This document shows positions 1-8,136 of a stretch of 64,000 bases of DNA, piece after piece. Position 1 is the first letter of the stretch, and each line of letters starts with the position of its first letter. Source of the stretch: Bradyrhizobium sp. LTSP849 (GTDB lineage Bacteria > Pseudomonadota > Alphaproteobacteria > Rhizobiales > Xanthobacteraceae); the NCBI RefSeq assembly GCF_000938255.1, contig NZ_JYMR01000045.1, positions 372,001 to 436,000 on the forward strand, in the 5' to 3' direction. Under the pieces are notes generated by a model that saw nothing but the letters and a program-made list of their open reading frames with translations, searched no databases and was not told the origin of the DNA. A program made the position numbers and the translations under genes.

Positions 1-2136
1 GCCGACATCGGGCGCGATCTCGACCTTGAGGCGGATGCGGTCGGTGGCGAGGCGGTCCTGGATGCCCTCGGCGGCAAGCTCGATGGTCTTGCTGACATCG
101 ACCGGGCCGAGTTCCAGCTTCATGGCGCCGGCGTCGATGGTGGCGAGATCGAGGATGTTATTGGTGAGCGCCAGCAGCGCGTTGGTCGATTTGGTGACGT
201 AGTCGAGATATTCGGCCTGCTTCGGCGTCAGCGGACCGGTCGAGGGGTCGCTGAGGAAATGCGCGAAGCCGATGATGGTGGTGAGCGGAGAGCGCAGCTC
301 GTAGGAGACGTGGTGAACGAAATCCACCTTCATCTGGTCGGCGGTCTCCAGCGCTTCGTTGCGCTCGCGTAGCGCGCGCTCGACGTTTTCGGTGTCAGTG
401 ATGTCCAGGAACGTCAGCATGGTCGCGCCGTCGGGCAGCGGACGGATCATGCCGTCGAGCACGCTGCCGTCCTTGCGCTCCAGCTTCAGCGGCACATCGG
501 CGCGGTTCTCGATCGAGGTGATGGCCTCGCGGATCTGGCGCCAGACGACGGGGTCGTCGAACAGCTGCTGGCACCAGCCTTCGACGGTCTGGATATGCGG
601 CTCCTCGCGCATGGCATCGTTCGACAGCTTCCACATCCGGACGAAGGCCGGATTGAACAGCTGTGCCTTGCCGTGGCTGCCGAACACCGCGACGCCTTCG
701 GCGAGGCTGTCCAGCGTCTCGCGCTGGACCCGGATCATGCCGTCGAAGCGGCGGGCGAGCTCGAGGCTCTCGGTGACGTCGTCGAACAGATAGGTGACGC
801 CGCCTTCCGGATTCGGCGTGGTGACGACGGAGAGCGCGCGGCCGTCGGGCAGGTACCAGGTGTCTTTCGCGGCCTCGACTGCGCGATAGGCCTCGTGCAG
901 TTTCACCTTCCAGGCGCGGAAGTCCGGCTGCTCCGGCAGTTTTCGTGCGGCGCGGAGCTTGTCGAGCACGCTGGAATCGTCGGGGTTGGCGTCGAGGAAG
1001 GTGCGGTCGAGATCCCACAGCCGCCGGTAGGAATCATTGTAGAAGGCGAGCCGGCGCTGGCCGTCGAACACGGCAACGCCGGAGGAGAGCTGGTCGAGCG
1101 TGCGCCGATGCGCTTCCGCCATCCGCACCAGCGCCGCGCTCAGCGCATCCGCCTCGCTGGCATCGATTGCGACGCCGACGCTGCCGCTGCCGACATTGAC
1201 GGCGCGCACGTCGTAGATGCGCCGCTCGCCGCCCGTCACGATCGGCAGCCGCGCGGCGAAGTTGGCAGCGTCTTTCAGTCCGCGTTCCATCGCGGTCCGA
1301 TCGGCGCTGTCGAGCAGCTCGAGCTTGCGCTCTTGAGCATCGACGACGCTCGCAGCTTCCGTCGCGCGCACATAGGCTGGATTGGCGAAAGTGAGCGCGC
1401 CGTTCTCGCCCTTGGCCCAGATCGGCCACGGCGCCGCGGCGGCGAAGCCGCGCAGCATCTCGGTCTCGTCCGAGAGCGCCTTGTGGCGCAGATTGGTTTC
1501 GGCCAGTTCGCGGCGCAGGCCGGAGAGCTCGCGAATCCGGACAATGGCCTGGCCGCCGATGGCGCGGCCGATGGCTTCCAGTGTGTGGCCGTTGGCGGTG
1601 GTCAACGTAAGCTGGAACCCGTCACCGCGTTCGCGCAGCGCGTCGACCGCGTGATCCATCTGGAGTGCCGGCTCCGGCGGCAGCCAGGTTCCGAACGCAA
1701 GCACGCGCTGCGGAGACGAATCGCGCGGCAACACCATCGAGACGTCGCCCGAGATCTGCGCGCGGCTGTCGCCGGCCGGCCAGGAGATCAGGACCTGCGG
1801 CTCGGCGAAGAGCAGCGCGCCGAAGCGATCGGCTTGCAACTGGAGTTCCCTGACCCGCGCGCGCAGCCTCGCCTCGTTCTTTGCCGTGCGCACGCGCGTG
1901 CGCATCAACAGGATCGCGGCCACGACCGTGAAGCCGAGCAGGGCCAGCGCGGTGGCCAGCACCGCGAGTTCCTGCCGGTTGAAGTCCAGCAATATCGAGA
2001 GTGTGTCGACGAGGTCGGCAGCCTCAGCCGGCGCAGCCGGCAGCAGCGCCGCGAGAGCGCCTCCCAACAAGCCGTTGCGCGCCAACGATGTGCACGACAA
2101 CAGCGTCCGACGCATCGACACGATCACGCCTGACAT
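1..2136 (-). CDS. divL: DivL-like PAS sensor histidine-kinase homologue with Tyr in the H-box (partial, C-terminus off the edge)
   Basis: The visible 712 codons begin at the ATG at 2136. They encode a signal-like hydrophobic N-terminus, a membrane helix near residues 45-65 (VLATALALLGFTVVAAIL), several PAS-like regions (around residues 70-560) and a HisKA dimerisation region. The H-box reads HHVSYELRSPLTTIIGF, so Tyr612 sits where kinases have the phospho-accepting His. This is the hallmark of Caulobacter DivL, which works with DivK and CckA to control CtrA and the cell cycle rather than as a normal kinase. The ATPase domain lies beyond position 1. The family call rests on this Tyr plus the membrane/multi-PAS layout. 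An orphan PAS kinase that lost its His is the alternative. Confidence 0.78.
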   Translation of the reverse strand, partial: MSGVIVSMRRTLLSCTSLARNGLLGGALAALLPAAPAEAADLVDTLSILLDFNRQELAVLATALALLGFTVVAAILLMRTRVRTAKNEARLRARVRELQLQADRFGALLFAEPQVLISWPAGDSRAQISGDVSMVLPRDSSPQRVLAFGTWLPPEPALQMDHAVDALRERGDGFQLTLTTANGHTLEAIGRAIGGQAIVRIRELSGLRRELAETNLRHKALSDETEMLRGFAAAAPWPIWAKGENGALTFANPAYVRATEAASVVDAQERKLELLDSADRTAMERGLKDAANFAARLPIVTGGERRIYDVRAVNVGSGSVGVAIDASEADALSAALVRMAEAHRRTLDQLSSGVAVFDGQRRLAFYNDSYRRLWDLDRTFLDANPDDSSVLDKLRAARKLPEQPDFRAWKVKLHEAYRAVEAAKDTWYLPDGRALSVVTTPNPEGGVTYLFDDVTESLELARRFDGMIRVQRETLDSLAEGVAVFGSHGKAQLFNPAFVRMWKLSNDAMREEPHIQTVEGWCQQLFDDPVVWRQIREAITSIENRADVPLKLERKDGSVLDGMIRPLPDGATMLTFLDITDTENVERALRERNEALETADQMKVDFVHHVSYELRSPLTTIIGFAHFLSDPSTGPLTPKQAEYLDYVTKSTNALLALTNNILDLATIDAGAMKLELGPVDVSKTIELAAEGIQDRLATDRIRLKVEIAPDVG

Positions 2137-2375
2137 AGTTGCCCCAAGACCGCACGAATTTGCGCGCGACGACCCCCGTCGCGCGCGAATCAAACGACAA
2201 TACCCTCACCGTGACTCCACCGGTAAGAGTCCAGATCGTGAACGCAAACGCGGCCACACAAAAATGCAGGCCGCGTTGTTCCAGTTCACGTAGTTCTTCG
2301 GATGATTCGGTTGGATTTGCCGTGTCTTAGCGGCCAATGAAGATTAGGTGAGATTGCCACTGCGAAGTAGGTGCG
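2137..2375. other. Upstream region of divL, no gene seen
   Basis: No convincing coding sequence. It should carry the divL promoter on the minus strand. A GC-rich hairpin lies at about 2163-2185 (CGCGCGACG with CGTCGCGCG) and a smaller one at about 2252-2275 (GCGGCC with GGCCGC). Neither is followed by a clear T-tract on the minus strand. Confidence 0.4.
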
Positions 2376-2497
2376 CTCCCTCCCTCGCTTGCGGGGGAGG
2401 ATTGGGGAGAGGGTGTCTCCACAGCGGGATACTCCCCCAGAGGATAGAACCCTCACCCGGCGCTTCGCGCCGACCTCTCCCGCGAGCGGGAGAGGTG
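2376..2497. repeat. Palindromic intergenic repeat (two-hairpin, REP/BIME-like)
   Basis: Two imperfect palindromic units, one around CCTCGCTTGCGGGGGAGG and one around CGGCGCTTCGCGCCG followed by CTCTCCCGCGAGCGGGAGAG, separated by about 35 bases. It sits just after the stop of dut on the minus strand. Composition and shape match the short intergenic palindromes common in Bradyrhizobium. It could also serve as a transcription end for the ubiE-dut operon. Confidence 0.6.
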
Positions 2498-2505
2498 TAA
2501 AAAAA

Positions 2506-2964
2506 CTAGCGGCCGGTCGAGCCGAAGCCGCCGGCGCCGCGATCGGTTGCCGATAATGTGGCCACGGGAACCAGCGCGGCCTGCACCATTGGTGCGATCA
2601 CCATCTGCGCAATGCGCTCGCCGCGCTTGACCACGAAGGGCGTAGCCCCGTGATTGATCAGGATCACCTTGATCTCGCCGCGGTAGTCCGCGTCGATCGT
2701 GCCCGGCGAGTTCAGCACGGTGACGCCGTGCTTGGCGGCAAGCCCCGAGCGCGGCCGCACCTGGGCCTCGTGTCCGGCCGGTAAAGCGATCGCGAGCCCC
2801 GTTGGCACCAGCGCGTATTGGCCGGGCGCGAGCGTTAGCGGCTCGCTGTCCGGAACCGCCGCCATCAGGTCGAGGCCAGCGGCCTCGATGGTCTGATAGG
2901 CCGGCAGCGGCAGACCTTCGGCATGGGCCAGCTGTTGCAGTTCAACCGTGACTTTCGTGCTCAA
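2506..2964 (-). CDS. dut: dUTP diphosphatase
   Basis: A 152-residue trimeric dUTPase that hydrolyses dUTP to dUMP and pyrophosphate. It keeps uracil out of DNA and supplies dUMP for thymidylate synthesis. All five family motifs are visible: AGLDL (motif 1), RPRSGLA (motif 2), GTIDADYRGE (motif 3, with the catalytic Asp), RIAQMV (motif 4) and the C-terminal RGAGGFGSTG (motif 5) that closes over the nucleotide. Length is normal. Its ATG overlaps the coaBC stop by 4 nt (ATGA), so the two are probably translationally coupled. A coaBC-dut pair is a common bacterial arrangement. Confidence 0.96.
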   Translation of the reverse strand: MSTKVTVELQQLAHAEGLPLPAYQTIEAAGLDLMAAVPDSEPLTLAPGQYALVPTGLAIALPAGHEAQVRPRSGLAAKHGVTVLNSPGTIDADYRGEIKVILINHGATPFVVKRGERIAQMVIAPMVQAALVPVATLSATDRGAGGFGSTGR

Positions 2965-4424
2965 GATGCGGGCTCCAGGGATTTGTCGGCCACGCTCTTC
3001 ACGACATGCGCGATCAGCTCGGTGGCGACTTGTTCCTTGGTCATCACGGGCCAGGAATCAACCGTCATCTCGCCGTTCTTCTCAGCATTCTTTTCACGAT
3101 TCGTGCGGCTGATGAGGTGCACGGTATTGCGGTCGCCGCCCATCACGCCGGTTGCGGGCGAGACGTCGTTGGCGACGATCCAGTCGCAGCCCTTGCGCGC
3201 GAGCTTCGTCTTGGCGTTGTCGATGAGGTGCTCGGTCTCGGCGGCAAAGCCGATCACCAGCGGCGGGCGCTTGTCTGTCAGCTTCGAGATCGTGGCGAGG
3301 ATATCGGGGTTTTCGACCAGCTGAAGCGGCGGCATGCCGGCCGAGGTCTTCTTCAGCTTCTGCTCGCCCTCATTGGCGACGCGCCAGTCGGCAACGGCAG
3401 CGGCGAAGATGGCGATGTCGGCGGGAAGCGCGGCCTGCACCTGTTCCAGCATCTGCCGCGCCGATTCCACATGCTTGACCGTCACACCATTGGGGTCGTC
3501 GAGGTCGACCGGGCCGCTCACCAGAATCACCTCGGCGCCGGCGGCCTGCGCGGCGGCGGCGATGGCAAAGCCCTGCTTGCCGGAGGAGCGGTTGGCGATG
3601 TAGCGGACCGGATCGATCGGCTCATGCGTGGGACCTGCGGTGATCAGCACGCGCTTGCCGGCGAGCGGGCGCGGCACCGGCGGCCGCAGCAGGCGCTCGG
3701 CGGCGGTGGCGATCTCGATCGCCTCCGACATGCGGCCGATTCCGGCTTCGCCCGCCTCGGCCATCTCGCCGGAATTCGGCCCGATCAGCACCACGCCGTC
3801 GCGCTGAAGCAAGCCGACGTTGCGCCGTGTCGCCGCGTTGTTCCACATCAGCGGATTCATCGCCGGCGCCAGCAGGATTTTTCGGTTGGTCGCAAGCAGG
3901 ATGGCGCTGGCGAGGTCGTCGGCATGACCGTTGGCCATCTTGGCCATGAGGTCGGCGGTCGCCGGCGCCACCACGATCAGATCGCACTCGCGCGCGAGGC
4001 GAATGTGGCCGGCGTCGAACTCGCTCTGGGGATCGAACAGGTCGGTGTAGACGCGCTCATGAGAGAGGGCACTCACCGAAAGCGGCGTGACGAATTGCTG
4101 CGCCGCCTTGGTCAGGACGCAGCGAACCTCGATGCGGCGCTCCTTCAGCCGTCGGATCAGGTCGAGCGACTTGAAGGCTGCGATCCCGCCGCCGATGATC
4201 AGCGTGACGCTGGCCTCGGGGAGGGCACCGGTGCGCTGCGGTGTCGGGGCGGCAGATGCCTCGGGCGGCACCGCGAACGGCGTCAGCGGCTCCTCGCGGC
4301 CCTCGATCAGCTCCCGCAGGATGACCCGGACCTCTTCCTCGACCGACCTGCGGTTCTTGGCCGAGCGCAGGCGCAGATAGGTTTTGACGTGTTCGTCGAG
4401 CTTGCGGATGGTCAGGCTTGCCAT
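2961..4424 (-). CDS. coaBC: Bifunctional phosphopantothenoylcysteine decarboxylase / phosphopantothenate-cysteine ligase with N-terminal FitA-like RHH domain
   Basis: 487 residues making 4'-phosphopantetheine for coenzyme A. Residues 1-42 (MASLTIRKLDEH..., then RSVEEEVRVILREL) are a ribbon-helix-helix domain of the FitA antitoxin type. A Pro/Ala linker follows to about 70, then the flavin-dependent CoaC half with the catalytic His in GHIRLA and the PAMN motif, then the CoaB half with GPTHEPIDPVRYI, SSGKQG, AAVADWRV and KLKK. The Cys expected in the CoaC substrate clamp (ACGDIG-type in E. coli Dfp) is replaced by AEAGEAG. I chose the ATG at 4424 because AGAAGG lies 7 nt upstream and FitA proteins begin with MAS. 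A perfect palindrome lies 14 nt upstream. Confidence 0.93.
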   Translation of the reverse strand: MASLTIRKLDEHVKTYLRLRSAKNRRSVEEEVRVILRELIEGREEPLTPFAVPPEASAAPTPQRTGALPEASVTLIIGGGIAAFKSLDLIRRLKERRIEVRCVLTKAAQQFVTPLSVSALSHERVYTDLFDPQSEFDAGHIRLARECDLIVVAPATADLMAKMANGHADDLASAILLATNRKILLAPAMNPLMWNNAATRRNVGLLQRDGVVLIGPNSGEMAEAGEAGIGRMSEAIEIATAAERLLRPPVPRPLAGKRVLITAGPTHEPIDPVRYIANRSSGKQGFAIAAAAQAAGAEVILVSGPVDLDDPNGVTVKHVESARQMLEQVQAALPADIAIFAAAVADWRVANEGEQKLKKTSAGMPPLQLVENPDILATISKLTDKRPPLVIGFAAETEHLIDNAKTKLARKGCDWIVANDVSPATGVMGGDRNTVHLISRTNREKNAEKNGEMTVDSWPVMTKEQVATELIAHVVKSVADKSLEPAS

Positions 4425-4437
4425 GACAGCCTTCTCT

Positions 4438-4462
4438 AAAATGATAGCAATGCTATCATTTT
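4438..4462. promoter_or_regulatory. Perfect palindrome, candidate operator for the RHH domain of CoaBC
   Basis: An 11-bp perfect inverted repeat, AAAATGATAGC and GCTATCATTTT, around AAT. It lies in the 54-nt gap between the ubiB stop and the coaBC start, 14 nt upstream of the coaBC ATG. It contains the half-sites TGATAGCA and TGCTATCA one base apart. From memory, the FitAB toxin-antitoxin operator of Neisseria has half-sites with these same 8-mers. CoaBC itself starts with a FitA-like domain, so autoregulation is plausible. No T-tract follows, so it is not an obvious terminator. Confidence 0.6.
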
Positions 4463-4478
4463 CGCGACAGCATTGCAA

Positions 4479-6053
4479 TCACATGCGCAGCAGGACGATT
4501 AGAATGCCGATGGAGGCGGCAGCGATGACGCAGAGCGCGATCGTGCTCACACGGGCTTTCTTAGCTTCCTTGCGACCTAAGGCCTCGATCGTGTCCGGCG
4601 ACAGAAAGTGACCCTCGCGAGTCATGTCTTCCATCTGCTCGAGCACGGTGACGGTACGGTTCGCGATCTCGGGTAGTTTCGAAAGCAGGTGACCCAGCAC
4701 ACCGGCGCCGGACATCGCGCCCTGGATACGGCCGATAGGTCCGAGATTGCGCTCGATCCATTCGCGCACCACGGGGTCGGCGACCTTCCAGATATCGAGC
4801 TTGGGATCGAAGCCGCGCGCCACGCCTTCGACCACCACCATGGTCTTCTGCAGCAGGATCAGCTCGGGCCGCGTCGTCATGTCGAACAGGCCGGTGACCT
4901 CGAGCAGCAGTGTCAGCAGCCGCGCCATCGAGATCTCCTCGGCGGTGCGGTTGTGGATCGGCTCGCCGATGGCGCGGATGGCTTGCGCGAAATTCTCGAC
5001 CGAGTGATGCGCGGGCACGTAGCCTGCCTCGAAATGCACCTCGGCGACGCGGCGATAGTTGCGGGTGATGAAGCCCAGCAGGATTTCGGCGAGGAACCGC
5101 CGCTCCTTCATGCCGAGCCGGCCCATGATGCCGAAATCGACTGCGACGAGACGTCCGGCGTCATCCAGGAACAGGTTTCCGGGATGCATGTCGGCATGAA
5201 AGAAGCCGTCGCGCAGTGCGTGGCGGAGAAAACTCTGGATCACCTTGCGGCCGAGATCGGGCAGGTCGACCTGCGCCTCTGCCAGGCGCTTGTGATCGTT
5301 CAGCGCAATGCCGTCGATCCACTCCATCGTCAGCACGTTATGCGTGGTGCGGTCCCAGTCGACGGTCGGCACGCGGAAATCCGGATCGTCGCGCGTGTTC
5401 TCGGCCATCTCCGAGAGCGCCGCAGCCTCGAGCCGAAGGTCCATCTCCATCGCGACCGAGCGCGACATGGTGTTGATGACTTCGATCAGGCGCAAACGCC
5501 GCGCCTCGCTCGAATAGGTCTCGGCCTTGTGTGCGACGTAGAAGAAATCGGAGAGGTCGCGACGGAATCGCGAGGCCACGTTCGGTCGCAGTACCTTGAC
5601 CGCGACCGCCTTGCGGGCGCCGTCGTGCAAGACTTCACCGCGATGCACCTGTGCGATCGAGGCTGCCGCAACCGGCGGGCCGAGGCTCGCGAACACGTCC
5701 GTCAGCGGACGCTCCAGCGAGGTTGCGATCGCAGCTTCCGCTTCTGCTTGCGAAAACGGCGGCAAGCGGTCCTGGAGGCTTTCCAGATCGCGAGCCATGA
5801 TAACGCCGACGACGTCGGGACGCGTGGCGAGGAACTGCCCGAGCTTGAGATAGGCCGGGCCCATCCGGGTCAGCGCGCGCGACATCCGGGGCCCATCTTT
5901 AGGGCCGCGCCGTTCGACGATACGCGCAAGCTTTAGCGCAAGCTGCCCGGGCGGCGGCACCAGGCTCGGATCGACGGAGCCGAACACGCCTTCGCGCGCA
6001 AATACGAACGCGGCGCGCATCAGGCGCGAAATGTGGGTAATGGCAGAGATCAC
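4479..6053 (-). CDS. ubiB: UbiB-family atypical kinase, ubiquinone biosynthesis
   Basis: 524 residues of the ABC1/ADCK/UbiB family, needed for ubiquinone synthesis at the inner membrane. Visible hallmarks are the KxGQ motif (KLGQFLATRPDV), the Ala-rich nucleotide loop with VAAASIAQVH, the catalytic-loop-like HADMHPGNLF and the metal-binding DFGIMGRL. A single C-terminal membrane helix (VSTIALCVIAAASIGILIVL) anchors it. Its ATG overlaps the stop of ubiE by 4 nt, so ubiE-ubiB are coupled. The following coaBC gene is 54 nt away behind a palindrome. Start and length agree with the family. Confidence 0.95.
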   Translation of the reverse strand: MISAITHISRLMRAAFVFAREGVFGSVDPSLVPPPGQLALKLARIVERRGPKDGPRMSRALTRMGPAYLKLGQFLATRPDVVGVIMARDLESLQDRLPPFSQAEAEAAIATSLERPLTDVFASLGPPVAAASIAQVHRGEVLHDGARKAVAVKVLRPNVASRFRRDLSDFFYVAHKAETYSSEARRLRLIEVINTMSRSVAMEMDLRLEAAALSEMAENTRDDPDFRVPTVDWDRTTHNVLTMEWIDGIALNDHKRLAEAQVDLPDLGRKVIQSFLRHALRDGFFHADMHPGNLFLDDAGRLVAVDFGIMGRLGMKERRFLAEILLGFITRNYRRVAEVHFEAGYVPAHHSVENFAQAIRAIGEPIHNRTAEEISMARLLTLLLEVTGLFDMTTRPELILLQKTMVVVEGVARGFDPKLDIWKVADPVVREWIERNLGPIGRIQGAMSGAGVLGHLLSKLPEIANRTVTVLEQMEDMTREGHFLSPDTIEALGRKEAKKARVSTIALCVIAAASIGILIVLLRM

Positions 6054-6811
6054 AAACGCCAGCCCGAATGCAGTGCGACGATGCCGCCGGTCAGTGTCTG
6101 CCAGCCGACGCGGGCGAAGCCGGCGTCGCGGATCATGTCGGCAAAGGCGTTGGGCTTCGGAAACTTGCGGATCGATTCGACCAGATATTGATAGGATTCG
6201 GCATCGCCCGTGACCATGCGGCCGAGCGGAGGGATCACCTTGAACGAGAACAGGTCATAGAGCTTGTCGAGCCCGGGCATCTCGACGGTGGAGAATTCCA
6301 GGCACAGGAAGCGGCTGCCGGGCTTGAGCACACGATAGGCCTCGTGCAGCGCCAGATTGATCTGCGGCACGTTGCGAATGCCGAAAGCGATCGTATATGC
6401 GTCAAAGCTGCGGTCGGCGAAGGCGAGCGCTTCGGCATTGCCTTCGACGAAATCGACCTGGGTTTCGCGATGCCGCTTCGCGGCGCGCTCGCGGCCCACC
6501 GCCAGCATTCCGGAATTGATGTCGCACACGGTGGCATGGAAGCCGGGACCGGCCGCCTTGGCAGCCCGGAACGAGATGTCGCCGGTGCCGCCGGCGACGT
6601 CGAGCAGCGCGAATGGCCGGTCGCTCCTGGGCGGGTCGAGCGCGTTGATCATGATGTCCTTCCAGACCCGGTGCAGGCCACCGGACATCAAATCGTTCAT
6701 CAAATCATAGCGCGAAGCCACGCTGTGAAACACATCGTTCACCAGCGTCTGCTTGTCCCCCAGGGGAACGTCTTTGAAGCCAAAATGCGTGGTTTCGCCC
6801 GGCCGATCCAT
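6050..6811 (-). CDS. ubiE: Ubiquinone/menaquinone C-methyltransferase UbiE
   Basis: 253 residues. A class I SAM-dependent methyltransferase that C-methylates the benzoquinol ring in ubiquinone synthesis. The N-terminal VNDVFHSVASRYDLMNDLMS and SGGLHRVWKD are typical of UbiE. The SAM motif I is LLDVAGGTGDISF, followed by the family motifs AEALAFADRSFDAYTIAFGI and RVLKPGSRFLCLEFS. It heads the minus-strand ubiE-ubiB-coaBC-dut cluster and is divergent from mutM with an 81-nt gap that must hold both promoters. Confidence 0.96.
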   Translation of the reverse strand: MDRPGETTHFGFKDVPLGDKQTLVNDVFHSVASRYDLMNDLMSGGLHRVWKDIMINALDPPRSDRPFALLDVAGGTGDISFRAAKAAGPGFHATVCDINSGMLAVGRERAAKRHRETQVDFVEGNAEALAFADRSFDAYTIAFGIRNVPQINLALHEAYRVLKPGSRFLCLEFSTVEMPGLDKLYDLFSFKVIPPLGRMVTGDAESYQYLVESIRKFPKPNAFADMIRDAGFARVGWQTLTGGIVALHSGWRL

Positions 6812-6892
6812 TACTCTACTCCACGAGGCGGACCATAGCGCGCCCGCCGCAATGGCGCTATCACACCGCCCTCATAAGGTGAATGCCTGACC

Positions 6893-7798
6893 ATGCCTGA
6901 ATTGCCTGAAGTCGAGACCGTCCGCCGCGGCCTTCAGCCCGTCATGGAGGGTGCGAAAATCCTCGTTGCGGAGGCCCGCAGGCCTGATCTGCGCTTTCCC
7001 TTTCAGCCTGATTTCGTGGCCCGGCTCCAGGGCCAGGTCGTCACCGGCCTGGGCCGCCGTGCAAAATATCTCATGGCCGATCTCGCCTCCGGCGACGTGC
7101 TCTTGATGCATCTGGGCATGTCGGGCTCGTTCCGCGTCATCAAGCCTGACAACGACGCGGCGCCCGGCGAGTTTCACTACCCGAAGGGGAAGGACTCCAC
7201 GCACGACCACGTGCTGTTTCGGATGTCCTCCGGCGCGGACATCGTCTTCAACGATCCACGCCGCTTCGGTTACATGAAAGTGATCGCGCGCAGCGCGCTC
7301 GAAGATGAGCCGCTGCTGCGCGGGCTCGGCCCCGAGCCGCTCGGCAACGAGTTCGATGCGGCCATGCTGGCGCAGTCCTGCGAAGGCAAGACCACGAGCC
7401 TGAAGGCCGCGCTGCTTGACCAGCGCGTGGTCGCCGGGCTCGGCAACATCTATGTCTGCGAAGCCCTGCATCGCTCGCATCTGTCGCCGCGCCGGATCGC
7501 CGCGACGCTGTCGACCAAAGCCGGACAACGCAAGGGCGTTGCCGGGGGCGAACCGACCGATCATGCCAAGAGACTGGTCGGCGCGATCCACACCGTGCTG
7601 AACGACGCCATCAAGGCCGGCGGCTCCTCGCTGCGCGATCATCGCCAGACCTCAGGTGAGCTCGGCTATTTCCAGCACTCGTTCAAGGTCTATGACCGCG
7701 AAGGCGAGACCTGCAAGACACCGCGCTGCGGCGGCATCGTGAAGCGCTTCACCCAGAACGGCCGGTCGACGTTCTGGTGTCCGAAATGTCAGAAGTGA
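6893..7798 (+). CDS. mutM: Formamidopyrimidine-DNA glycosylase (8-oxoguanine repair)
   Basis: A 301-residue bifunctional DNA glycosylase/AP lyase removing 8-oxoG and Fapy lesions. The N-terminus MPELPEVETV provides the catalytic Pro that becomes residue 1 after Met removal, and Glu. GRRAKYL carries the conserved Lys, GLGNIYVCEAL the helix-two-turn-helix region, and the C-terminus has a four-Cys zinc finger (CKTPRC and CPKC). It is about 30 residues longer than E. coli MutM, the extra length lying in loops of the N-terminal half, as is usual in alphaproteobacteria. It is divergent from ubiE. A repeat begins 10 nt after its stop. Confidence 0.97.
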   Translation: MPELPEVETVRRGLQPVMEGAKILVAEARRPDLRFPFQPDFVARLQGQVVTGLGRRAKYLMADLASGDVLLMHLGMSGSFRVIKPDNDAAPGEFHYPKGKDSTHDHVLFRMSSGADIVFNDPRRFGYMKVIARSALEDEPLLRGLGPEPLGNEFDAAMLAQSCEGKTTSLKAALLDQRVVAGLGNIYVCEALHRSHLSPRRIAATLSTKAGQRKGVAGGEPTDHAKRLVGAIHTVLNDAIKAGGSSLRDHRQTSGELGYFQHSFKVYDREGETCKTPRCGGIVKRFTQNGRSTFWCPKCQK

Positions 7799-7807
7799 CG
7801 TCGCTCC

Positions 7808-7892
7808 GTAGCCCGGATGGAGCGTAGCGAAATCCGGGACCTTCGCGACGAATGCAGGTGCCCCGGATTGCGCTACGCTCCATCCGGGCTAC
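7808..7892. repeat. Inverted-repeat element, copy 1 of the GTAGCCCGGATGG family
   Basis: Near-perfect inverted repeat with 31-nt arms beginning GTAGCCCGGATGGAGCG and ending in its complement, with a single short mismatch inside and a loop of about 23 nt. A second copy lies at 59594-59678. It follows the mutM stop by 9 nt. It looks like a dispersed non-coding palindromic element and may fold at the mRNA 3' end. Confidence 0.8.
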
Positions 7893-8041
7893 GAAAGCCG
7901 ACGCGCAGTCGTTTGGCCTGACATGTCAGATGTCTACGCGCCGTCGCCGAGGTGCCTTGGGCGGGAGCGGTTCTACTGTGCATGGGGTTTGTTTTCGTCA
8001 TTTTGTTCGACGACGGGTCCGCCACCTCCGAAAACGCGAAG

Positions 8042-8079
8042 CGAAGCAATCCGGCCGGGCTGGTGGCCGGATTGCTTCG
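8042..8079. repeat. Strong hairpin (15-bp stem) between mutM and parA
   Basis: CGAAGCAATCCGGCC and GGCCGGATTGCTTCG form a perfect 15-bp stem with an 8-nt loop. It lies about 58 nt downstream of the parA-like stop on the minus strand. There is no T-run on either side, so it is more likely a dispersed palindrome than a canonical intrinsic terminator. The rest of the 338-nt gap between mutM and the parA-like gene shows no gene. Confidence 0.55.
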
Positions 8080-8136
8080 TCGCTGGGCCCTTCCGGATGG
8101 TGAAGAGCCCGTCTGTCGCCTGAGCGATCGCCCCGC

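Noticed and set aside
595..2133. Open frame opposite divL (512 codons, plus)
   Set aside because: No domains; the minus-strand frame encodes PAS/HisKA-like sequence throughout.
2376..2497. Possible CRISPR-like or sRNA signal from the repeated GAGAGG/CTCTCC words
   Set aside because: Only two palindromic units, typical of dispersed intergenic repeats, without regular spacers.
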